Position numbers and translations under genes: made by a program. Shown here piece after piece: positions 53,958-60,969 of a stretch of DNA of 64,000 bases; the first letter of the stretch is position 1, and each line of letters begins with the position of its first letter. The notes under the pieces were generated by a model that made no database searches, was not told where the DNA came from, and was given only the letters and a program-made list of their open reading frames with translations. The stretch is taken from NCBI GenBank assembly GCA_022819645.1, contig JAJEGU010000017.1:62001-126000 (forward strand). The letters run 5' to 3'. This DNA is from Pseudomonadales bacterium (GTDB lineage Bacteria > Pseudomonadota > Gammaproteobacteria > Pseudomonadales > Pseudohongiellaceae).

Positions 53958-54348
53958 CCTGATCCTCGTCCCACCAAAGCTTGATTGCCAGAAAGTCGCC
54001 GGCGCCGTCACAGGCCGGCGCGGAAGCGGCGCCATCCCCGGGGGTGCTGTCGATACAGACCTCGGCCTTGCCGGCGGGAAGCGCGTCGGCGAATTCCGCC
54101 TGCCAGCGAGCCAGTTCGGCGGCGCCTGGTCCGCCGCCCCGGCCTTGCAGTCTTTCCGCCATGTCCGCGGCATGGAACAGCGCCCGGGATTCGCGGCTGG
54201 TTTCACGCAGGTACGCCAGGCTGCGGAACTGCGTGGCGGCGATTCCGGCAAGGCCGAAGGAAAGAATCGCCAGGGCCACCAGCGCTTCGATAAGGGTCGC
54301 CCCGCCGCAATGCGCCCGACGTATCGGGCGTTTGCTGGATTCCATCAT
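53899..54348 (-). CDS. pilV: PilV-like minor pilin
   Basis: A 149-residue prepilin; leader MMESSKRPIRRAHCGG, then ATLIEALVALAILSFGLAGIAATQFRSLAYLRET, with Glu-5. The body is typical of PilV (ALFHAADMAERLQGR). The last four residues, KPAP, and the TAG come from a family B repeat end. It heads the minus-strand operon pilV-pilW-pilX-pilE. Confidence 0.85.
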   Translation of the reverse strand: MMESSKRPIRRAHCGGATLIEALVALAILSFGLAGIAATQFRSLAYLRETSRESRALFHAADMAERLQGRGGGPGAAELARWQAEFADALPAGKAEVCIDSTPGDGAASAPACDGAGDFLAIKLWWDEDQDGEPERRQVTVLRPWKPAP

Positions 54349-54401
54349 TCGATCTCGCTAAGCTGCCGCATTTCTTCATCGCGAAAAAGTATAGGAAGCT
54401 T

Positions 54402-55166
54402 TTGGCAATTCAGCCTGATCCGGGAGTGATCGCACTGCTCTGCCTTGCCGGTTTCCTTGCCGGCGGCATCAATACCATTGCCGGCGGCGGCTCCAATCTC
54501 ACCCTGCCGCTGCTGATGATGCTCGGCTTGCCGGCGGATGTGGCCAATGGCACCAACCGGGTAGGCATCTGGCTGCAGTGCATTACCGGCGTGGGGGCGT
54601 TTGATCGTCACGACGCCTTGCCACGGACGGCAGTGGTCCCGGTATTCATTCCCACGCTTTCCGGCGGCCTGGCCGGGGCCTCGCTCGCGGTGGCGTTGCC
54701 GAACCTCTATCTCAAGCCGGTGCTGTTGCTGTGTATTCTGATCATGGCGCTAGTGATGCTGCTGCGGCCGGACACGATTGCGCCGCCGCCGGGAACGCAG
54801 GCCCGCTCGCCGGGGGAGCATCGTCTTGCCTGGTGGGGACTGTTCGGCGCCGGGGTCTATGGCGGCTTTGTCCAGGCCGGGGTGGGTTTCATTTTGCTGG
54901 CGGTGCTCACTGCCGGGTTGCGCTATGACCTGCTGCGGGCCAACGCCCTGAAGATGAGTTGCGCCCTGGCCTTCACCACGGTGGCGCTTGGCGTGTTTAT
55001 CGTTTTTGGCAAGGTGAGCTGGGTTCCGGGTCTGATTCTGGCGCTGGGCGCCATGGCGGGGGCCTGGCTGTCGGTGAAAATCGCGGTGAACATCTCCCAG
55101 GCTGCCTTGCGGAGGATTTTGTTCGCGCTTACGGTGGCGGCGGTTATTGGCGGGTTTTTAATTTAA
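54402..55166 (+). CDS. TauE/SafE-family membrane permease
   Basis: A 254-residue protein with eight predicted membrane helices. The family signature is seen twice: FLAGGINTIAGGGSNLTLPLLMMLGLPADVANGTNRVGI at 15-55 and GAGVYGGFVQAGVGFILLAVLTAGLRYDLLRANALKMSCALAFTTVALGVF at 145-195. These proteins are thought to export sulfite, sulfonates or other organic anions. The start is a TTG with AGGAAG close upstream; an internal GTG is also possible. It is divergent from the pilV operon. Confidence 0.85.
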   Translation: MAIQPDPGVIALLCLAGFLAGGINTIAGGGSNLTLPLLMMLGLPADVANGTNRVGIWLQCITGVGAFDRHDALPRTAVVPVFIPTLSGGLAGASLAVALPNLYLKPVLLLCILIMALVMLLRPDTIAPPPGTQARSPGEHRLAWWGLFGAGVYGGFVQAGVGFILLAVLTAGLRYDLLRANALKMSCALAFTTVALGVFIVFGKVSWVPGLILALGAMAGAWLSVKIAVNISQAALRRILFALTVAAVIGGFLI

Positions 55167-55186
55167 GTTGGGAGCTTCGGATTGGT

Positions 55187-56302
55187 TCAGGGGGTGATGC
55201 GGGTGAAGCTGAGGTTGCCTGGGCTGGCACAGGGGGTGGTGTTGGAGGTGGTGCAGGAGAGGAGTTCGAGCTGCAGGCTGTCGGGGTTCTGGACGTGGAC
55301 GCTCCAGATGGCGGTTTTGCCTTGGCTGAGTCCGGGATCGCTGGTCATCCGGCCGCCATCGGGCTTATAGTTGCCGACTTCGATTTGACCGGTCATTGCG
55401 CTCCAGGTCTCGGGTGCGCCTTGGGCGTCGAAATACAACGGCACCGCAATGGCGGCGCCGGTGGGGGCGTGCAATAGCAGCATGGCCTGACCGGGGCCGA
55501 GCCAGACATCGGTTAACGGGCCTTTCCAGGGGTGGGATTCCGCAGGGGTTTCATCGGTGGGGCCGGGGCTTGCGGGAAGGCTTGCCGGGCCGGGGATTGG
55601 CGTTGGCGCGGGCAGGGGCTCGCCCCGCGGATAGATGATCAGGTCGGTGGAAGCGCAGCTTCCGAGTACGCCTTCAAGGGCTTCGGCTTCGGCGCGATCC
55701 GCGGTGAGCCGGTACTTGGCCTTTACCTGGACGATGCGGCTGGCGAACCAGCAATAGTTGTAGTCCGGAAGCCATTCGGCGGCATCCCTGGCTGACTTGG
55801 CAGAACGGTTCAGGCCAGGTTCGGCCAGTGTCAGGTTGAGCAGGTCATTGGAAAAATCCCGCCGCTCTTCCACCGGGCGGGCGCACATGCCGGAGTCGTG
55901 GGCTTCCGAGAGCGCTACCATGTGTTCGATATCGGTTTCGGTATCGGCGGCGAACCACTCGCCAGTGTACGGTGAATAGGTGCCGCCGTATTCCTTCACC
56001 AGTTCATCTTCGACACTCCGGGAGTATTGATAATCGTCGCGGTCGTATTCCGAACAGCGGTTCTCCGGCGCCACGGTGAGGCCGCGCCAGGTGGTGGCGC
56101 CTGCTATGGCGGGCCCCCACAGGACGAGCCCTGCTGTCAGCAACGCGAGCGGCAGGGCCGTGCGGAAATCCGGCCTGGGGATGCCGGGTTGCGCATTCCT
56201 TTTCCTGTTTTCCGTGTCTCGCCTGTTTTCTGGCGCCTGATCTTTTTGTCCAGATCTCATGACTGGCTCTTGTTCATCGTTGTTGTGGGCCTGCCGCGTC
56301 AC
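55187..56302 (-). CDS. Exported HNH-type nuclease with C-terminal extension
   Basis: A 371-residue protein with an N-terminal charged region and a membrane/signal segment (TALPLALLTAGLVLWGPAIAGA). Residues 70-205 match secreted HNH-family nucleases of the DUF1524 type: GEWFAADTETDIEHMVALSEAHDSG with the catalytic DxEH, LLNLTLAEPGLNRSAKSARDAAEWLP, and paired cysteines. A Pro-rich linker leads to a 120-residue C-terminal beta domain I do not recognise. It may digest extracellular or periplasmic DNA, as a nutrient scavenger or a barrier to uptake. No immunity gene is apparent. Confidence 0.78.
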   Translation of the reverse strand: MTRQAHNNDEQEPVMRSGQKDQAPENRRDTENRKRNAQPGIPRPDFRTALPLALLTAGLVLWGPAIAGATTWRGLTVAPENRCSEYDRDDYQYSRSVEDELVKEYGGTYSPYTGEWFAADTETDIEHMVALSEAHDSGMCARPVEERRDFSNDLLNLTLAEPGLNRSAKSARDAAEWLPDYNYCWFASRIVQVKAKYRLTADRAEAEALEGVLGSCASTDLIIYPRGEPLPAPTPIPGPASLPASPGPTDETPAESHPWKGPLTDVWLGPGQAMLLLHAPTGAAIAVPLYFDAQGAPETWSAMTGQIEVGNYKPDGGRMTSDPGLSQGKTAIWSVHVQNPDSLQLELLSCTTSNTTPCASPGNLSFTRITP

Positions 56303-56473
56303 GCAAACGTGATTGCATCAGGCTGAAATTCAGTTCTGCCGGCCTTTGGATGGATTCTTGCCGGTTGTTCCGGAGACCTGCGGCGCAAGTTCCCGTCAGG
56401 GCAGTCTATGGCGGCCTGTGGATAGTGGTCAAGTTGGAGAAACAGGCCCTGCGACAGGTGATGCCGCAACGGT

Positions 56474-56577
56474 ACGGAGCTATGCTCCGTGACTGGAGTA
56501 AGCCATTGAATTCGCGAGCAAAACAAAACCACGCTTTTGTTTTGCGATAATGAAAAACTCCACGGATGGAGTTTTTC
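56474..56577. repeat. Three consecutive perfect hairpins upstream of the kinase gene
   Basis: ACGGAGCtatGCTCCGT (56474-56490), GCAAAACAAAAccacgcTTTTGTTTTGC (56518-56545) and GAAAAACTCCAcggaTGGAGTTTTTC (56552-56577). The last two are bordered by A- and T-rich arms and could terminate transcription either way. The 372-base gap 56303-56674 also holds an ATGGGTGTCCCG motif at 56611-56622 and nothing coding that I can support. Confidence 0.65.
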
Positions 56578-56674
56578 AGAGAATACTGAGAGTCTTGCTG
56601 CCGGGGTACCATGGGTGTCCCGTGGTTGCGTGGTTGCCGTCCCTGAGTTGCCGGAGTTGCTGTACACTGGGCGA

Positions 56675-58033
56675 ATGCGACAACTTGCCGGATTTGGCCG
56701 TCTTGCGGCTTCGCTGGTTCCCGTGCAGTCGGGTGGCAGCAGCCTTGCCCGTCAGGGGCTGCAGCGCCTGTTGCTGCTGCGGGCCTTTGTTACCGGCGCA
56801 AGTTGCATCGGCTGGTTTGTCCTGCAGCTGTTTTCCGGGCTGGTGATTCCCGTGGCGTTTATCGCCGGACTGGTGGCGGCCATCGTGGTTTCAATTCTGC
56901 TCGGCTACCGGCGCCTCAATTCGAGCCGGCCCATCGGTAACAACGAGTTATTCCTGCATATTCTGGTGGATGTGGTTTTTCTCGTGCTGCTGCTGCTGTA
57001 CACCGGCGGCATCGGCAACCCACTCATTTCCTACCTGCTCGTGCTGCTTGCCGTCGCCGCCACCCTGCTGCCGCGGCGCCATGTGAACTCCTTTGCCCTG
57101 GGCAGCATCGTCATTTACACCTTTTTCCTGCTGCTCGACCTCTCCGCCGAACGGGGCATGATGGGCATGAGCGGCTCCGCCGTGTCGATGTTCGAACTGC
57201 ACCTGGTGGGAATGTGGGTGATTTTCGTGGTCAGCGCCATTCTGATCACCGTGTTCATCAGCGCCATGGCCATCGCCGTACGGGAACGCGAACACCATCT
57301 CGCCGAAGCCCGGGAAAACGAATTGCGCAATGAACAGCTTGTCGCCATCGGCACGCTTGCCGCGGGCACCGCCCACGCCCTCGGCACTCCGCTTTCCACC
57401 ATGTCGGTGATTCTCAATGATCTGGATGAACTCGGGCAGGACAAGCTCGGCGACGCATCGGTGCGGCAGGACATCGGCCTGCTGCGGGAACAGGTGGGCC
57501 GCTGCAAGCACTCCATCAACCAGTTGATCCGCTACTACCACAAGGACAACCCCGGCGCCCGGGAAGAACTCGGGCTTGGGCGTTTCGCGGCGGACATCAA
57601 GGACTACATTCTCAATGTGCATCCTTCCGCCAAAGTCGATTTCGTCCTGGATGCGGCGCCCGACACGCCCCTGCAAATCGAACCGAGCCTGCGCCACGCC
57701 GTGATCAATATCATCGAGAACGGAATCAAGGCTGCCCGGCGCGAAGTGCGGGTCAACTATGCCCTGGACCGGGAAGACAGCGGCAAACTCTTGATCAGCG
57801 TGACGGATGATGGCCCCGGCATTCCCGCCGAGGTGCTTGAGCGCATTGGCGAACCCTTTGTTTCCCGGCGAAAGGGCAGCATGGGACTGGGCATTTTTCT
57901 CGCCAACGCCGCCCTGCGCCGGGCCGGCGGCAGTATCGAAATGTTCAACGGGCAGGGCGGCGGCGCCACAAGCCTGATTCGGCTGGGAGCCTGCGGCGCA
58001 AGCTCCTGGTCCGGGAACCGGGGCCATGAGTGA
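56675..58033 (+). CDS. regB: RegB/PrrB-type redox sensor histidine kinase
   Basis: A 452-residue membrane kinase from the ATG at 56675. Six helices occupy about residues 30-205. GGIGNPL at 111-117 fits the RegB quinone-binding motif. The phospho-acceptor is His234 in AAGTAHALGTPLSTM. Cys277 in LREQVGRCKHSINQL is the redox cysteine position of RegB. N, G1 and G2 boxes are NIIENGIKAA, DDGPGIPAE and GSMGLGIFLA. The end, RLGACGASSWSGNRGHE, replaces the usual TVTLP-like tail and is read from a reduced family B repeat (57985-58010). It overlaps the regulator gene by 8 bases. Confidence 0.88.
   Translation: MRQLAGFGRLAASLVPVQSGGSSLARQGLQRLLLLRAFVTGASCIGWFVLQLFSGLVIPVAFIAGLVAAIVVSILLGYRRLNSSRPIGNNELFLHILVDVVFLVLLLLYTGGIGNPLISYLLVLLAVAATLLPRRHVNSFALGSIVIYTFFLLLDLSAERGMMGMSGSAVSMFELHLVGMWVIFVVSAILITVFISAMAIAVREREHHLAEARENELRNEQLVAIGTLAAGTAHALGTPLSTMSVILNDLDELGQDKLGDASVRQDIGLLREQVGRCKHSINQLIRYYHKDNPGAREELGLGRFAADIKDYILNVHPSAKVDFVLDAAPDTPLQIEPSLRHAVINIIENGIKAARREVRVNYALDREDSGKLLISVTDDGPGIPAEVLERIGEPFVSRRKGSMGLGIFLANAALRRAGGSIEMFNGQGGGATSLIRLGACGASSWSGNRGHE
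57985..58010. repeat. Minimal family B palindrome in the kinase 3' end
   Basis: GGAGCCTGC joined directly to GGCGCAAGCTCC: the outer parts of both element ends with no interior. It encodes most of the last residues of the RegB-like kinase. Confidence 0.65.
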
Positions 58034-58562
58034 AGACGGACTGCTTTTGGTTGAAGACGACGAGGCTTTCGCCTGGGCGGCCGGGCGGGCGCTGGAACGG
58101 CGGGGCTATGCGGTAAGTCACGCGGGAGAGTTCGACCAGGCCCGCAAGCTGGTGGAGGAGGAAACCTTTGATTATGCCGTGCTCGATCTCAACCTCGGCA
58201 ATTGCACCTCACTCGACCTCATCCTGCCCCTGCGCGAGCGCAATCCCGCCATGCGCATCCTGATGCTGACAGGTTATGCCAGCATTGCCACCGCGGTGCG
58301 GGCGATCAAGCTCGGCGCCGACAATTATCTCGCCAAACCCGCGGACACCGATGAGATCATTACCGCCTTGCTCACCGACCCGGACAACGAATCCGACTAC
58401 GATGCCGCCTTGCAACCCATGTCGGTGCGACGGCTGGAATGGGAACATATCCAGAAAGTGCTGGAGCAGAACAACGGCAATATTTCGGCCACGGCGAGGC
58501 AATTGAACATGCACCGCCGAACCCTGCAGCGCAAGCTGCGGAAGCGGCCCGTGCAGCGCTGA
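58026..58562 (+). CDS. regA: RegA/PrrA-type response regulator
   Basis: A 178-residue regulator. The receiver domain has the acidic pocket LVEDDEAF, phospho-acceptor Asp54 in AVLDLNLGN and Lys in YLAKPAD. The C-terminal Fis-like helix-turn-helix (LEWEHIQKVLEQNNGNISATARQLNMHRRTLQRKLRKRPVQ) is the near-invariant RegA/PrrA/ActR DNA-binding domain. With the RegB-like kinase it should adjust respiratory and energy genes to redox state. The kinase and regulator genes overlap. Confidence 0.92.
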   Translation: MSEDGLLLVEDDEAFAWAAGRALERRGYAVSHAGEFDQARKLVEEETFDYAVLDLNLGNCTSLDLILPLRERNPAMRILMLTGYASIATAVRAIKLGADNYLAKPADTDEIITALLTDPDNESDYDAALQPMSVRRLEWEHIQKVLEQNNGNISATARQLNMHRRTLQRKLRKRPVQR

Positions 58563-58585
58563 GAAGGAAGCCTGAATCTGTCTGT

Positions 58586-59392
58586 TCAGCGCCGGGCCAG
58601 GGTCATGCGCATCAAATGGGCGCCGCCGTCCACGATCTGCTTGTCGCCCGTAACCACCGGCGAGCCGGCAATGAATTGCAGGATTGCCTGGGCCACGGTT
58701 TCCGGCGTGGCGGTCTGGCGCAGCGGTGTATTGCGCCGCTGCGCCTCCAGCATCTTTTCGTATGCCTCATCGCCGTACCCCTGACGCAGCCAATCGCCAG
58801 CGATGAAGCCGGGACAAACCACGTTGACTCGAATTTTCGGCCCGAGCGCCCGCGCCAGCGATTTGGTCATGATCACCATGCCTCCCTTGGAGGCGGCATA
58901 GGCAATGCAACTGCCGACACCGTCGAGGCCGGCGGTGGAGGCCACGTTCACCACGTTGCCGCCTTCCGGCTGCGACTGCATCACGGGCTCGACGGCCCGT
59001 ACCATCTGGAAGGCGCCAATCACGTTGACGCCATAGATATGCTGAAAATCTTCGGTGTCCAGGCCGGCGAGATCATGATGGGGAACGAACTTCGTCGTAC
59101 CGGCGTTGTTTACCAGAATATCGATCCGCCCCCAGCGCTCGCGCGCCGCTGCGGCCATTTCGACGCAGGCAGCGTCATCTTCCACCGAGCCACCGAAAAC
59201 CAGCGCATCCACCCCGAAGGCGCGGCACTCCTCCGCCACCGTCTCGCCCCCGGCCCGGTTCGAGTGGTAATTCACGAGCACATTGCAGCCCAGCGAGGCC
59301 AGCAGCTTCGCCGTGGCCGCCCCGACCCCGCTGCTTGATCCGGTAACGATTGCGACCTGGTCTTGCAGTTTCTCCATCCGAATGTCCGTCAT
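58586..59392 (-). CDS. Short-chain dehydrogenase/reductase
   Basis: A classical SDR of about 268 residues from the ATG at 59392 (a Met five codons later is also possible). Seen: cofactor motif VTGSSSGVGAATAKLL, NNAGTTKF, the catalytic Ser in NVASTAG and YAASKGG with Tyr and Lys, then RVNVVCPGFIAGDW and the C-terminal PVVTGDKQIVDGGAHLM. The Asn/Ser after the second beta strand (VNYHSNRAG) suggests NADP preference. It resembles FabG-like oxidoreductases; the substrate is unknown. Confidence 0.88.
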   Translation of the reverse strand: MTDIRMEKLQDQVAIVTGSSSGVGAATAKLLASLGCNVLVNYHSNRAGGETVAEECRAFGVDALVFGGSVEDDAACVEMAAAARERWGRIDILVNNAGTTKFVPHHDLAGLDTEDFQHIYGVNVIGAFQMVRAVEPVMQSQPEGGNVVNVASTAGLDGVGSCIAYAASKGGMVIMTKSLARALGPKIRVNVVCPGFIAGDWLRQGYGDEAYEKMLEAQRRNTPLRQTATPETVAQAILQFIAGSPVVTGDKQIVDGGAHLMRMTLARR

Positions 59393-59418
59393 TTTCCGCG
59401 AGGCGCAATTGTAATACA

Positions 59419-59553
59419 CCGCTGCGGGCGCGACAGGAAGTAATGTGCGCCCTGTTCGATCAAGCGTTCAATGTGCGGCGTCTTGCCGGCGTAGTGGCTT
59501 CCCGCGTCGCGTATCTTGCGAAAGGCCTGGATGCCGATGGGGAACTGGCGTTT
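59419..59553 (-). pseudogene. AAA-ATPase-like/PD-(D/E)XK family gene, N-terminal remnant
   Basis: The minus-strand frame reads KRQFPIGIQAFRKIRDAGSH and YAGKTPHIERLIEQGAHYFLSRPQR, which matches the conserved first 45 residues of the abundant AAA-ATPase-like (DUF1703-associated) family, normally continuing RPRRFGKS for the Walker A loop. The match stops exactly there and the SDR gene follows. The rest of a roughly 500-residue protein is gone. Confidence 0.65.
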
Positions 59554-59620
59554 CGGGTTTTTCCTCCACTGTTCATGGAACGCACTGTAGCACAAGGGCA
59601 TCGTCGGCAAGAACGAGACA

Positions 59621-59635
59621 GTTACAATCCGTAAC
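59621..59635. promoter_or_regulatory. Small palindrome upstream of the efflux operon
   Basis: GTTAC-AATCC-GTAAC lies about 200 bases upstream of the RND adaptor gene, and a half-site GTTACAATTCCG recurs at about 59676-59687. It could be an operator for a regulator not in this window. Confidence 0.3.
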
Positions 59636-59830
59636 GGATACTGGAACTGAATATGTATTGAATGGCAAGCAATGGGTTACAATTCCGCTTCCATGAAATT
59701 CAGTAATTGAATTGCCCGGGCGTAACTTTTCATCCGCCAGCGGCGTTCTCACGTAAATAGGCATCGGGAGCCATTGCCGCGGTCTGACCACATGGCTGTC
59801 TGAAAAAATGCCGGGTAAATAGAGGTTCGC

Positions 59831-60955
59831 GTGAAGAAACAACAGATTGTCGCCGGATTGCTTCTGATCGTTCTCTGCGCCTGGCTTTTCATACCACGCA
59901 GCGCGGAAAGCGGCGACGAGGCAGAGCTTGCCGCGGGCCCGCGCGCCGCGCCGTCCATCCTCGCCCTGCCGGCCGATGCGCCGGCGGGTAGCGCGGCGGA
60001 TGTGCCCTTCGTCCGCGCGGCGCGGATTTCGCCCCGGCTTTATGCCGCCACGGTTCGCGTTCGCGGCCGCACCGAGGCTTTCCGTCATGTGGAAGTCCGC
60101 GCCGAACAGGCGGGGCGCATTGTCGCCGACCCGGTGCCCCGGGGCGCCCGGGTGCGGGCGGGCGATACGCTTTGTGAAATCGCCGTGGACGACCGCCAGG
60201 CCGATCTCGATGAAGCCCTCAGCCGCCGGGAGCAGGCCGAATTCGAATACGAGGCGGCCCTGGATCTGCAAAGCCGGGACCTGCAATCCGATGTCGCGGT
60301 GGCCCAGTACAAGGCGGCGCTGGCCTCCGCCAGGGCGGCGGTGGCAAGGGCCTCCATCGCCCTGGAAAAGATCCGCATCATCGCTCCCTTTGACGGCATT
60401 GTGGAATCGCGCACGGTGGAAATCGGCGATCTGCTCAATGTCGGCACGGTCTGCGCCTCGGTGCTCGACGACGACCCCATGCTCCTGATCGGTCTGGTGC
60501 CGGAGCAGGACATCGGTCGCATCACCCTGGGCGCAGCGGTCAGCGCCGAACTCGTCAGCGGGGAAACCATCACCGGTCGCGTCATTTATCTTTCCCGCTC
60601 GGCGGACCCCTCCTCGCGCAGCTACCGCATCGAAATCGAGGTGGACCCGGAGCAGTTTGCCATCCGTTCGGGCATTACCGCCGAAATGCAGGTCAGCGCC
60701 GATGAAATCAGCGCCCACCTGATCCCCTCCTCAGCCCTCACCCTCGATGACCTTGGCCTGCTTGGCGTCAAGATCATCGACGCAAACCAGACCGTGCGCT
60801 TTCGCAATATCGAAATCGTCGGCGACAACACCGGCCTGCTGGAGCCGGGGGTCTGGGTCAGCGGGCTTGAGGGCGAAGTCAACCTGATCACCATTGGCCA
60901 GGAGATTGTCTTTCCCGGCCAGGTGGTCACCGCCGATCTCGGCCAGACACAGTAA
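59831..60955 (+). CDS. RND efflux periplasmic adaptor (membrane fusion protein)
   Basis: A 374-residue HlyD/AcrA-type adaptor starting at a GTG after AGAGG. A single N-terminal anchor (QIVAGLLLIVLCAWLFIP) has no lipobox. The lipoyl-like halves are AEQAGRIVADPVPRGARVRAGDTLCEIA and IRIIAPFDGIVESRTVEIGDLLNVGTVCASVLD, separated by a short coiled-coil hairpin (about residues 120-175). The beta-barrel and membrane-proximal parts follow. It joins the inner-membrane permease encoded 14 bases downstream; the outer-membrane channel gene is not in the window. Confidence 0.92.
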   Translation: MKKQQIVAGLLLIVLCAWLFIPRSAESGDEAELAAGPRAAPSILALPADAPAGSAADVPFVRAARISPRLYAATVRVRGRTEAFRHVEVRAEQAGRIVADPVPRGARVRAGDTLCEIAVDDRQADLDEALSRREQAEFEYEAALDLQSRDLQSDVAVAQYKAALASARAAVARASIALEKIRIIAPFDGIVESRTVEIGDLLNVGTVCASVLDDDPMLLIGLVPEQDIGRITLGAAVSAELVSGETITGRVIYLSRSADPSSRSYRIEIEVDPEQFAIRSGITAEMQVSADEISAHLIPSSALTLDDLGLLGVKIIDANQTVRFRNIEIVGDNTGLLEPGVWVSGLEGEVNLITIGQEIVFPGQVVTADLGQTQ

Positions 60956-60969
60956 GACGGGGCGGAAAC

